This document shows positions 1 to 8,340 of a DNA stretch of 29,054 nucleotides, in pieces. Location of the stretch: NCBI GenBank assembly GCA_947502805.1, contig CANNBR010000003.1, positions 1 to 29,054 on the forward strand. Reading direction: 5' to 3'. Every line of letters starts with the position of its first letter. Positions within the stretch are counted from its first letter, which is position 1. Source of the DNA: a bacterium (GTDB taxonomy: Bacteria; Babelota; Babeliae; Babelales; CAIQNR01). The notes below the pieces were generated by a model that saw nothing but the letters and a program-made list of their open reading frames with translations, ran no database searches and was not told where the DNA came from. The translations under genes were made by a program, and so were the position numbers.

Positions 1-118
1 TTATAAGCTCACATAGGCTTACGCAGCTTTTTTAAGATATTTTTAACTCTTGTTTTCCTACTCTATTTTTTACTACTATTCATATTAGAAATAATTAAAA
101 ATCTAAAATTAAGTAAAA

Positions 119-123
119 TAAGG
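119..123 (+). promoter_or_regulatory. Ribosome binding site of the first exported-protein gene
   Basis: TAAGG lies 8 nt before the ATG at 132. The AT-rich stretch before it must hold the promoter of the three-gene operon, but I see no convincing -10/-35 pair. Confidence 0.5.
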
Positions 124-131
124 TCAAAGTT

Positions 132-842
132 ATGAAAATGTTTTTGAAATCGCTACTAGTCTCGTTTGGACTGCTCTTTTCACCAGTCATACAAACTGGC
201 GATCATACAGAACCTAGAGAACATCAAGCTCAGGAAGAAAGCTATACTGCATTACGATTAGATCAACAAGCAGAAGCATTACAATTAGAACGATTAGCTC
301 AACAAGCAGAATATTTACGATTAGAACGATTAGCTCAACAAGGAGAACATTCACAAAACCACTCTATTTCAGCACACCACACTCAAGAACCAATTACTCT
401 GCTACACAAAGGAGATGGTCACACTATCACTAGTAATGACGGGCTAACTGCTGCTGAAGAGCGTGCAGCTTTAAACGCAAAAGAACACCTTAGTTTTATT
501 CACGAAAGCACTACTCACATTACCGATCATCACGCCCAATTAAATTTTATACGAACAAAAATCATTCAGCATTTAACCAATGAACTATCTACCATTAAAT
601 TAAAACTCACTGCTGAACAAATAAAAAGCAGAGAAATGGTTATTAAGTTTTTTGATAAAGCTGGCGAACTTACCACAGAAGGTCTTGCAAAGTTTCACAA
701 TATATATAAAAAACTAGCTAAATGGGAAAAAGGAACTGAATTAACACTTACGCCCGAAGAACAAAAAGAAATGAAGCTCTTCCTTCAAAATTTGGTGACT
801 ACCTATTGCACTAAACACCAAACTCTAGAAAAGGCTGCGTAA
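132..842 (+). CDS. Exported small protein with a short tandem repeat, function unknown
   Basis: This 236-residue protein is not recognised. Residues 1-20 form a signal peptide: a basic start (MKMFLKSL) followed by a hydrophobic run. It shares the FLKSL start with the two large proteins downstream, so all three probably use the same export route. Residues 41-73 are a short repeat with units LQLERLAQQAEY and LRLERLAQQGEH, probably helical or coiled coil. The rest is polar, mostly helical in composition, with no catalytic motif that I can see. The ATG at 132 has an SD 8 nt upstream. The gene ends with GCTGCGTAA, and the next ATG starts 4 nt later, so it is the first gene of an operon with the ankyrin proteins. 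A host-directed role is only an inference from export and neighbours. Confidence 0.8.
   Translation: MKMFLKSLLVSFGLLFSPVIQTGDHTEPREHQAQEESYTALRLDQQAEALQLERLAQQAEYLRLERLAQQGEHSQNHSISAHHTQEPITLLHKGDGHTITSNDGLTAAEERAALNAKEHLSFIHESTTHITDHHAQLNFIRTKIIQHLTNELSTIKLKLTAEQIKSREMVIKFFDKAGELTTEGLAKFHNIYKKLAKWEKGTELTLTPEEQKEMKLFLQNLVTTYCTKHQTLEKAA
252..350 (+). repeat. In-frame 36-nt tandem repeat
   Basis: Two nearly identical 12-codon units preceded by a partial third (LRLDQQAEA). They lie entirely in the coding sequence and encode an E/R/Q-rich helical segment. Such repeats change copy number easily by slippage. Confidence 0.7.
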
Positions 843-846
843 GATT

Positions 847-3630
847 ATGAAGAAGTTTTTTTTAAAATCACTACCTATACATTTATTGTTAGGGGTTTTA
901 TTAACTCCATTCTTTACTCAATGCGCAGATCAACCTCACGCACTGCCATTACAAGCAATGGATCAATCATCAGAACCATTAAGCCCAGGCATCGACGCTA
1001 CCTATGCAACAAAAAACCTTCTTTCATCTATCATGGAAAAATTTCCTCACTTAACTGTTCCGGAAGCACTTTCACGATCTGCTTTATTGGGAATAATTTC
1101 AGAAACTGAAGTACAGCTTCATATGTATGGAACATTCAGCACAAAGCAAGATCCTCATGATGCTGAAAGAACTATCAAAATTTTTGATACTGATACTCCT
1201 TTGAATAAGGTGACTCGTGCTATTTTTGATGTTCTTGATGAAAAGCTTCGCCCGACAGTATTAGGAAGTAATCCATTTGTAGGGCTAAATGGAAAAATAA
1301 TTGCAAAAATGATGCTCATTCTTACCAAAGATGGAATACAAGGCTTAATAAATGCACTAGAAAAACCAACTCCTCCCAAGAAAAAAACTCGCGGAAAAAA
1401 TGGAGAAGAGGCATCTGTCAAAACAGAAGAACTTTCTTTACTTGATGAATGGTGGGAATCCTATCAAACAAGTGGGCTAAAAAGACTCACTGGTCAAGGA
1501 AAATTCTTAACTAAAATACTAGGTAATAAAAAAGATTCTGAAGAAGAAGCTCCCTTTATAAAACTGCTTAAAGAATTTGCCTCTAACCCAACAGAAAGCG
1601 CTCATCCAAAAGAGGACCTTGCAAAAATTTTAATGACTTTCCTTTGTCTTAAAAATCAAAGTCAAAAAACTACTGGCGAATCTCATGCACTAAAAGAATA
1701 TTACACAACACTTCTTGAGAGAGAATTTACCGAAAAACAGTATACGCGAGATGAATTAGACGCCATAAAAAAAGCACTTACAGAAAAAAAATCTTCCTAT
1801 GAAATAGGCCGCAATCCTAAAGGACTAGAAGACATTACAAGCTATTTGGCTCATTTCTCGGCAGGAGATGTCGCCTTTTTAAATATGCCTTATGGACCCT
1901 ATTATTCTGCTACCAAAAATTTTTCTTATTGCGCTGAAGCAACCACTCGTTCAATTATGAATTCTATTTTATATAATCCTAAAACAAGATTTCTTGATAG
2001 AAACATGCTTCCCACTGCTATTCAAGAAAAAATAAACCCTCGTTTTTTACAATTTATTCAAGAAAATTCTAATCCGGCAGCACCTGATTATTATGGAAAA
2101 TCTCTTGAAGAATGGTTGAATCTCGTAAGTGGGGTAAAAGGAGTTGCCTACATGCAAGGCAGCGGTGAAAAAGCTTACGAAATGGATGCAAGCCCTGAAG
2201 ATTTAGTTACAATGCTCAATCATATTTTTGGAACAAAATCCGATTCTCTCGAAGCATTCGGTAAAGCTATTTCAGTTCCTAAAGAACAAAGAGAAATAGT
2301 TTTTGCACCGGTGAAGGGAGGCTTTCATTTCCAAATCCAAGATAATGAAGAAGTTGTCATTGACGCCCACATAGAAGCACTATTCCAAGGACCGCATTCA
2401 TCGTTCACGCTTAAACGAAGCTCTATTGTTGAGATGTTGCATAATAGCACCTTCCGATCATTCATTATTGAGCTATCTGATTATGCTAAAGAAGATCTCT
2501 ATGGGTCTATTTTTATGAATAAATCAGGGGAAATAGCTTCCACCCCCTTGCAAGAAGCAATTAAAAATCATTGGAGTAATCTTGTTAAAAGCATGCTTGC
2601 CTGTGGAACAGATCCCAATTTTAAAGGCTCATTCCCCCGTACTCCTTTGGAAGAAGCAATCTTAGCACATGCTGACGATGCAATAGATGCATTACTATAC
2701 TATGGAGCTCATGTTACTGATGAAGCACTTTCAGCTGCCTGCAAAGCAGGCAATCTTGCATTGGTTAAAAAATTCATACCTATTCTTGAAAAAAGTGATC
2801 ATTCATTAAATTATACTTCACTCCTTTTTAAAGTTTCAGAATCTCAATCCCCATCAATCCCTCTCGTTGAATTTTTAATTTCAAAAGGAGCCAATCTTAA
2901 TGAAAAAAATAAATTTGGAGAAACACTTATTCTTAATGCTATAAAAAAAGGGTCTCTTATCCTTGTAAAATATTTAGCTGAGCATGGAGTTCTCAATAAC
3001 CCATCCATCAAAAAAACTGCTTTCCAAGCAGCGATTCGTCAAGCAGCATCCAAATCAACAAATGATGTCTCTATCGTAGAATACTTGATCTTTCATGGGG
3101 CAACCTTGCCACCCAGCGAACAAACAGAAAGCTTTATAGATTCACTACTTCTTAATGATAACGCTCGGCTTATTCGTTGTTTAATGGACACCAATACTAT
3201 CACTGCCCACTTACCTTTCGATAAAACTACTTCACTTTTGTCTCTTGCAATAAAACAAGGAAAATTCGGAATATCTCAATTCCTTATTCAAGATACTCCT
3301 GAGCTTTTATCAAACCCTTTACTCAATGTCATTGCTTCCGGTTCTTTTAGTACCGAACAAAAAATACAATTAACCAAAAGCATCTTAGAAAAAGTAACTG
3401 ATATTTCTACAGCGGTCCTAGAGGAAGTAAAAGAAAATTTAGCAATGTATGAAGGACTCAATGAAGAAGAACTTGGAGAAGAAGATAAAAAAGAAAGAAA
3501 AATTCAAATAAAACAATGGAGAGAACTTCTAAATCTTCTTGAACAAGCACAAGCAGAACAATTATTCGGGTTAAATCTGACAACCCAAGAACAGAAATGT
3601 ATCACTGAATGTATTATGGAGGCTGCGTAA
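847..3630 (+). CDS. Exported ankyrin-repeat protein (paralogue 1)
   Basis: A 927-residue protein. Residues 1-26 look like a signal peptide (MKKFFLKSL, hydrophobic core, then FTQCADQ; the cysteine does not follow a good lipobox). Residues about 50-340 have no fold I recognise. A middle domain contains the motif YCAEATTRSIMNSILYNP with Cys362, followed by a W-containing segment (EEWLNLVSGVKGVAY). Ankyrin repeats run from about residue 565 to 830, with the typical TPLEEAI, ALLYYGAHV and LVEFLISKGANLNEKN patterns. It is closely related to the next gene. The start follows the upstream stop by 4 nt, and the nearest SD-like AAAAGG is inside the upstream gene. Ankyrin proteins of intracellular bacteria often bind host proteins; that role here is inferred. 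Confidence 0.85.
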   Translation: MKKFFLKSLPIHLLLGVLLTPFFTQCADQPHALPLQAMDQSSEPLSPGIDATYATKNLLSSIMEKFPHLTVPEALSRSALLGIISETEVQLHMYGTFSTKQDPHDAERTIKIFDTDTPLNKVTRAIFDVLDEKLRPTVLGSNPFVGLNGKIIAKMMLILTKDGIQGLINALEKPTPPKKKTRGKNGEEASVKTEELSLLDEWWESYQTSGLKRLTGQGKFLTKILGNKKDSEEEAPFIKLLKEFASNPTESAHPKEDLAKILMTFLCLKNQSQKTTGESHALKEYYTTLLEREFTEKQYTRDELDAIKKALTEKKSSYEIGRNPKGLEDITSYLAHFSAGDVAFLNMPYGPYYSATKNFSYCAEATTRSIMNSILYNPKTRFLDRNMLPTAIQEKINPRFLQFIQENSNPAAPDYYGKSLEEWLNLVSGVKGVAYMQGSGEKAYEMDASPEDLVTMLNHIFGTKSDSLEAFGKAISVPKEQREIVFAPVKGGFHFQIQDNEEVVIDAHIEALFQGPHSSFTLKRSSIVEMLHNSTFRSFIIELSDYAKEDLYGSIFMNKSGEIASTPLQEAIKNHWSNLVKSMLACGTDPNFKGSFPRTPLEEAILAHADDAIDALLYYGAHVTDEALSAACKAGNLALVKKFIPILEKSDHSLNYTSLLFKVSESQSPSIPLVEFLISKGANLNEKNKFGETLILNAIKKGSLILVKYLAEHGVLNNPSIKKTAFQAAIRQAASKSTNDVSIVEYLIFHGATLPPSEQTESFIDSLLLNDNARLIRCLMDTNTITAHLPFDKTTSLLSLAIKQGKFGISQFLIQDTPELLSNPLLNVIASGSFSTEQKIQLTKSILEKVTDISTAVLEEVKENLAMYEGLNEEELGEEDKKERKIQIKQWRELLNLLEQAQAEQLFGLNLTTQEQKCITECIMEAA
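980..1039 (+). repeat. 60-nt block identical to 3768-3827 in the paralogous gene
   Basis: The block encodes SPGIDATYATKNLLSSIME and is identical at every base in the two ankyrin genes, while flanking codons have diverged. This fits recent duplication or gene conversion. Confidence 0.8.
1376..1463 (+). repeat. 88-nt block nearly identical to 4161-4248
   Basis: The second strongly conserved block between the two ankyrin genes. It has one mismatch over 88 nt, encodes the KKKTRGKNGEEASVKTEEL segment and is flanked by clearly diverged sequence. Confidence 0.8.
3619..3623 (+). promoter_or_regulatory. Shine-Dalgarno embedded in the end of the upstream gene
   Basis: GGAGG sits in the last codons of paralogue 1, 12-13 nt before the ATG at 3635. 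The same arrangement (GGAGGCTG then TAA) recurs at the end of paralogue 2, where no gene follows on this strand. The spacing is long, so translational coupling probably also contributes. Confidence 0.45.
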
Positions 3631-3634
3631 GATT

Positions 3635-6487
3635 ATGAAAAAATTATTCTTAAAATCACTACAAGATAGTTTATTGCTCGGACTTTTTTTATTGAGTCCC
3701 CTCTTTACTCAATGCGCAGATCAACCAATAGTTACTGTATTAGCAGATCAACCTCACCATGAATCAGTAAGCCCAGGCATCGACGCTACCTATGCAACAA
3801 AAAACCTTCTTTCATCTATCATGGAAACATTTTCTGACTTAACTGTTCCGGAAGCACTTTTACAATCTGCATTGCTTGGAATAATGTCAGAAACCGAAGT
3901 ACAGCTTCATATGTATGGAACCTTCACCACAAAACCAGATCCTAATATTGCAGGTCGAACTATAAAGGTCTTTAATACCAATACGTCTTTAAATAAAATA
4001 GCCCGCTCAATGTTTGACGTTCTTGATGATAAGCTTCGCCCTACAGCATTAGCCAGCAACCCTTTTGTAGGGCTCGATGGAAAAATACTTGCAAAAATGA
4101 TGCTCATTCTTACAAAAGATGGAATGCAAGGCTTAGTAGACGCACTAGAACCAACTCCTGCCAAGAAAAAAACTCGCGGGAAAAATGGAGAAGAGGCATC
4201 TGTCAAAACAGAAGAACTTTCTTTACTTGATGAATGGTGGGAATCCTACCGAGCAAGTAGAGTAAAAGGAGTTTTTACCAAAAAAAGTAAATTTTTAGCA
4301 AAAATACTAGATGATCCGAAAAAGAAAAATTCTCTAGATGACATGCTAGATCTTGTTAAAGACCCTGAAGTTGATGCCCCTTTTATAGAACTCCTTAAGG
4401 AATTCGCTTCTAAATCAGAAACTGATCCTACGCAAGCAGACAAACAGAAAGAAGAACTTTCAAAACTTTTTATGACTTTTTTATGTGTAAAAGATCAAAA
4501 ACAAAAAGCTACTGGCAAATCTTCTGCACTAAAAGAGTATTACACTACATTACTCGGAAAAGAATTTACCGAAGAACATTATACAGCCAAGGAATTAGAA
4601 GATATAGGCAACTCTCTTTTAGATGAGACCCAAAACAAAATTTATAAAAATACTAAAAATTTAGATGAAACCTCTGCTTATTTAGCTCATTTTACGGCTG
4701 GCAATCTTGATTTTTTAAATGCCCCTTTCAACACATACACCTCTCAAGACAAAACTAAAAGCTTTCCCTATTGTGCTGAAGCAACTATTCGTTCTATTGT
4801 AAACTCTCTTTTATACAATCCTGAAACTGGAACCCTTAATATGGCTCTGCTTCCTGAAAGCGCACAAAGAAGCATGAATCAAAAATTTAAAGATTTCATT
4901 GAAAAACATCCAAACCCAACTGCGCTAAATTATTATGGAAACTCTCTTGAAGACTGGATAAATCTTGTGAGTGGAATAAAAGGAGTCATCTATAAGCAAG
5001 AAGGTTATGAAGTAAGCGCTACTGCTGGACCTAAAAATTTAGTCTCTGTGTTAAATTACCTTCTTGGAACAAAGGAAGATTCATTTGAAGCGTTTGGTAA
5101 AGCCATTTCAGCTCCTACACTACGAGAAATAGTTTTTTCGCCAATAACAGATTGTACATTTAATTTTACTGTTACCCCTAAAGGCCAAGACGAGCCTCTT
5201 GTTGCTGCTACTATAAGTGCAAATCCAGGTCATGCAGCGTTCAATTTTAAGCAAAGCTCTATTCTTAATCTCTTAGAAAATGAAATCTTTCGGTCTAAAA
5301 TCTCTGATCTTTCGGATTACTCCAAACAAAGTCTTTGGAGCTTACTGTTTAAACCATCAATATTAAATACAACAGGAGATGAACTCTATGTAGCAATAAA
5401 TAATTATCCAGAACTAGTAAAAACTATGCTTTTTTATGGAGCAAATCCTAATTTTAATAATGATGATGATGACAAAGAAACACCTTTACAATGTGCCATC
5501 TTTTATAGAAATAAAGAGGTTATTAATGAACTACTTAACTATGGTGCTCATGTTACTGAAAACGTACTTGTAGGTGTCTTTGAGATTGGAGATTTAGAAT
5601 TAGTAAAAAGATTTATACTTATTCGTGAAAAAAATGATCAGAAATTAAATTACACTTCGCTTCTTTTAAAAATTTCGAAAATTAAATCACCATCGATTCC
5701 TATCGTTGACTTTTTAATTTCCAAAGGAGCCTCTCTTGATGAAAAAGATTCATTTGGAAACACCCCTCTTTTTATAGCCATAAAAAAAGGGTCTATTGAC
5801 CTAGTAAAATGTTTTGTTAAACATGGAGCCTTTAATGATCTATCTATCAAAGAAACTTTATTCAGAGAAGCGATTGATATAGCAGCATCAGAAAGAACAG
5901 GTGATGTATCAATTGTAGAATGCTTAATCGATCATGGCGGCACAATTCCACCCAGCGAACAAACAACTTCTACCTATGTCAAACTGTTCTCAAATGATAA
6001 TGTTAAGCTTATTTCTTTATTAATAAAAGCTAATATTATTACTAATAAACTTCCTTTCGATGAAAAAATTTCACTTCTGTCTTTTGCAATAACCCAAGGA
6101 AAATTAGCACTATCTAAATTCCTTATTCAAAATACTCTTGAGCTTTCACCAACCCTTTTAAGGGATATGGCTCTCTCTACATTTAATGACGAAATAAAAA
6201 AAGACTTAACTAAAAGTATCTTAGGGAAGATAACTGATATTTCTGCTGTTTTAGAGGATAAAGAGAAACAACTAGCAATCAATGAAGAAGAATTTAGCAA
6301 AGCTAAAAAACCAATGGTAATTAACAGACATAAAAGAACACCGTGGGATGTTTTTGGAGACAAAGTAAAGCGATTGAAAAATCTTATAGAACTTATTAAA
6401 CAAGTGCAAGTAGAGCGGTTATTCGTGCTAGATCTAACAGCTCAAGAACAAGAATGTATCACTGAATGCATTACGGAGGCTGTATAA
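3635..6487 (+). CDS. Exported ankyrin-repeat protein (paralogue 2)
   Basis: A 950-residue protein and a tandem paralogue of the preceding gene, similar from end to end. It has the same signal peptide style (MKKLFLKSL, then LFTQCADQ), the same basic KKKTRGKNGEEASVKTEEL block, the same middle motif YCAEATIRSIVNSLLYNP with Cys380, and a C-terminal ankyrin region from about residue 590 (TPLQCAIFYRNKEVINELL, FGNTPLFIAIKKGSIDLV). The C-terminus ITECITEAV mirrors ITECIMEAA of paralogue 1. It starts 4 nt after the previous stop and is followed directly by a terminator, so it closes the operon. The function is unknown; a secreted host-interacting factor is the likely reading. Confidence 0.85.
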   Translation: MKKLFLKSLQDSLLLGLFLLSPLFTQCADQPIVTVLADQPHHESVSPGIDATYATKNLLSSIMETFSDLTVPEALLQSALLGIMSETEVQLHMYGTFTTKPDPNIAGRTIKVFNTNTSLNKIARSMFDVLDDKLRPTALASNPFVGLDGKILAKMMLILTKDGMQGLVDALEPTPAKKKTRGKNGEEASVKTEELSLLDEWWESYRASRVKGVFTKKSKFLAKILDDPKKKNSLDDMLDLVKDPEVDAPFIELLKEFASKSETDPTQADKQKEELSKLFMTFLCVKDQKQKATGKSSALKEYYTTLLGKEFTEEHYTAKELEDIGNSLLDETQNKIYKNTKNLDETSAYLAHFTAGNLDFLNAPFNTYTSQDKTKSFPYCAEATIRSIVNSLLYNPETGTLNMALLPESAQRSMNQKFKDFIEKHPNPTALNYYGNSLEDWINLVSGIKGVIYKQEGYEVSATAGPKNLVSVLNYLLGTKEDSFEAFGKAISAPTLREIVFSPITDCTFNFTVTPKGQDEPLVAATISANPGHAAFNFKQSSILNLLENEIFRSKISDLSDYSKQSLWSLLFKPSILNTTGDELYVAINNYPELVKTMLFYGANPNFNNDDDDKETPLQCAIFYRNKEVINELLNYGAHVTENVLVGVFEIGDLELVKRFILIREKNDQKLNYTSLLLKISKIKSPSIPIVDFLISKGASLDEKDSFGNTPLFIAIKKGSIDLVKCFVKHGAFNDLSIKETLFREAIDIAASERTGDVSIVECLIDHGGTIPPSEQTTSTYVKLFSNDNVKLISLLIKANIITNKLPFDEKISLLSFAITQGKLALSKFLIQNTLELSPTLLRDMALSTFNDEIKKDLTKSILGKITDISAVLEDKEKQLAINEEEFSKAKKPMVINRHKRTPWDVFGDKVKRLKNLIELIKQVQVERLFVLDLTAQEQECITECITEAV

Positions 6488-6518
6488 AAAAACCCCAGGT
6501 TTTACGCTGAGGTTTTTT
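6487..6518. terminator. Bidirectional intrinsic terminator
   Basis: A 12-bp stem (AAAAAACCCCAG / CTGAGGTTTTTT) with an 8-nt loop and T-runs on both strands, between convergent genes. The one non-Watson-Crick position is G-U when read on the minus strand and C-A on the plus strand, so it should be stronger for the minus-strand hpf transcript. Confidence 0.85.
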
Positions 6519-6542
6519 ACTATTTAATTTAAATATGACTTA

Positions 6543-6935
6543 TTAGATAACGTCTTCATTGTCATCATCTAAGTCTTCATTGTCTTCTTCCACGCTTTCC
6601 AAATACCCTTCTTTAATGGTTTCTGGATGATTACGTTTATCAAGATGCTTTTCTTTTTGTTTTTTAATTTCTTGCACCATCGTTTTAACAACATGATCAA
6701 TTTCTTGGTACAAATCAGCACCTTCATGACTTGCAATCAAATGATAATGCTTACTATTTAAACGCAATTCAACTTTATGGTGTGCGTGCACACGAGCAGC
6801 ATCTAGAACGAAGTCTATGTGTATCAAGTCATCTTCTTTTTGAAGAAACTTAGTTACTTTTTCAAGTTCTTTTCGTGCGTAATTTTCAATCGCTACAGAA
6901 TGATCCATATGACGAAATGCTATGCGTATATCCAT
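6543..6935 (-). CDS. hpf: Ribosome hibernation promoting factor (HPF/RaiA family)
   Basis: A 130-residue protein. The first 95 or so residues match the HPF/RaiA beta-alpha-beta-beta-beta-alpha domain: MDIRIAFRHMDHSVAIENYARKE, an IDFVLD strand, the HHKVELRLNSK strand, and DLYQEIDHVVKTMVQEIKKQKEK. Family members bind the decoding centre of the 30S subunit and inactivate ribosomes in stationary phase. The long-form dimerisation domain is absent. Instead there is a strongly acidic tail (VEEDNEDLDDDNEDVI), so this is the short type with an unusual ending. The SD AAGGAG lies 4-5 nt before the ATG. It is the last gene of the dnaX-der-hpf series, followed by a terminator. Confidence 0.92.
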   Translation of the reverse strand: MDIRIAFRHMDHSVAIENYARKELEKVTKFLQKEDDLIHIDFVLDAARVHAHHKVELRLNSKHYHLIASHEGADLYQEIDHVVKTMVQEIKKQKEKHLDKRNHPETIKEGYLESVEEDNEDLDDDNEDVI

Positions 6936-6952
6936 GCTACTCCTTCTTTAAA

Positions 6953-7014
6953 AATGGCAGTTATTTCCGTTAATTAAGATTCCCTTACCGCTTTGCTGGG
7001 AATGGCAGTTATTT
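6953..7014. repeat. Pair of 14-bp direct repeats flanking the hpf-der gap
   Basis: AATGGCAGTTATTT occurs at 6953-6966 and 7001-7014, 48 nt apart. The second copy overlaps the der stop codon. It looks like a short duplication, with no function suggested. Confidence 0.6.
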
Positions 7015-8340
7015 ATTATTGAAATGCATTTTACGTACTGCAAATAATACAGGAACCCCTTTAAGGTTGTACTGCTTCCGTAATAAATTTTCAAAAAAAC
7101 TTCTTTGGCTATCTCCAAACCACGCTGGCTCATTAACATTCATACGAATAAGCGGAGGGCGAACACCAATCTGTTTTGCAGAAAAAAGCTTTAATCGCTG
7201 TTGGCTATGATACAAAGGAGTACGATCAAGCCCCTCTTTAAATAATACGGTCAAATCAGTAGTAGAAAAATGCATGTTAAAGCGATCCCACACTTCTTTT
7301 ACCAAAGGCATAATTTTTCCGATGTTATGACCGGTATGGCAAGAAATCGTAAGTACTTCAACTTTTTTCAAAAGATATTCATACGAACTTGTAGCAAATT
7401 TCCAGTCTTCTTGAATGCCATCATCGATCAAATCATGTTTGTTTCTAATTAAGATAACTGCTTTGCCTTCATCAAGCGCATAGGACAACAATTTAAGTTC
7501 CTGCTGCGCTAACAAAGCTTCATGCCCATCAATTAAAAGTAATACGATATCAGCATCACGCACTGCACTTAATGAACTCTTAACCATTAACTGTTCAATA
7601 TCGTCTTCCTCAATTGCGCTTTTACGACGCACACCAGCAGTATCAGTAACCTTGATAGTTTCTTTATAAAAAAGAACAGAGTCACTGATTGCTTCTCGCG
7701 TAGTACCTGGAATATCAGCAACAAGAGAACGGTCTTTATTAACCAAAATATTCATTAATGACGATTTACCAACATTAGGCTTACCAACAAGTACTACCTT
7801 GTATTCATGGACTACCGTAAGATCGATATTTGCTTCGGGTAACAAGTCAATAACTTCATCTAACAACTCTGCTATTCCAAGACCATGTTGCGCTGAAATT
7901 TCAAGTACATGCTTAAACCCGAGCCTATGAAACTCATCAAGGTGTTCTGCTGTGCGCTTTGAGTCTGATTTATTAATAACCAACAATGTTGGTTTTTCTA
8001 ATTTATGGACAAAACGCGCAAGCAAAGTGTCTTCAGCGGTAACGCCAACAACCCCATCACATAAAAAAAGAATAAGATCTGATTCTTTTAAAACGGAAAT
8101 TGCCCGTTCCCGAATAGCTTCTGTTAAAAAATCTAAGCCTTTTTTAAAATCAATACCACCAGTATCGATTAGCTCGAACTTAGCATCTTTCCATTCAACT
8201 TGATCACTAATAAAATCACGCGTCACCCCCTCGTAATCGAGGACCATACTTCTAACTGATACTGAAAGGCGATTAAATAATGTTGATTTTCCAACATTTG
8301 TTCTACCGATAATAACAACTTTACTGCCCTGTTTCATCAT
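7009..8340 (-). CDS. der: GTPase Der (EngA), ribosome assembly factor
   Basis: About 443 residues from this start. Two tandem G domains define Der. The first has P-loop GRTNVGKST (usually GRPNVGKS), DTGG and NKSD. The second has GKPNVGKSS, DTAGVRRK and NKHD. A C-terminal KH-like domain follows (RTPLYHSQQRLKLFSAKQ ... GVPVLFAVR). Der acts in maturation of the 50S subunit. The longer frame opens at 8379, but AAGAGG stands 8 nt before the ATG at 8340 and the N-terminus MMKQGSKVVIIGRTNVGKS fits the family better, so I place the start there. It overlaps the dnaX stop by 20 nt, indicating translational coupling. Confidence 0.95.
   Translation of the reverse strand: MMKQGSKVVIIGRTNVGKSTLFNRLSVSVRSMVLDYEGVTRDFISDQVEWKDAKFELIDTGGIDFKKGLDFLTEAIRERAISVLKESDLILFLCDGVVGVTAEDTLLARFVHKLEKPTLLVINKSDSKRTAEHLDEFHRLGFKHVLEISAQHGLGIAELLDEVIDLLPEANIDLTVVHEYKVVLVGKPNVGKSSLMNILVNKDRSLVADIPGTTREAISDSVLFYKETIKVTDTAGVRRKSAIEEDDIEQLMVKSSLSAVRDADIVLLLIDGHEALLAQQELKLLSYALDEGKAVILIRNKHDLIDDGIQEDWKFATSSYEYLLKKVEVLTISCHTGHNIGKIMPLVKEVWDRFNMHFSTTDLTVLFKEGLDRTPLYHSQQRLKLFSAKQIGVRPPLIRMNVNEPAWFGDSQRSFFENLLRKQYNLKGVPVLFAVRKMHFNNK

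Noticed and set aside
1..131. Leucine/phenylalanine-rich open stretch and a weak hairpin before the first gene
   Set aside because: There is no start codon in the frame, and a 5-bp stem is too weak to call a terminator; AT-rich DNA gives such frames by chance.
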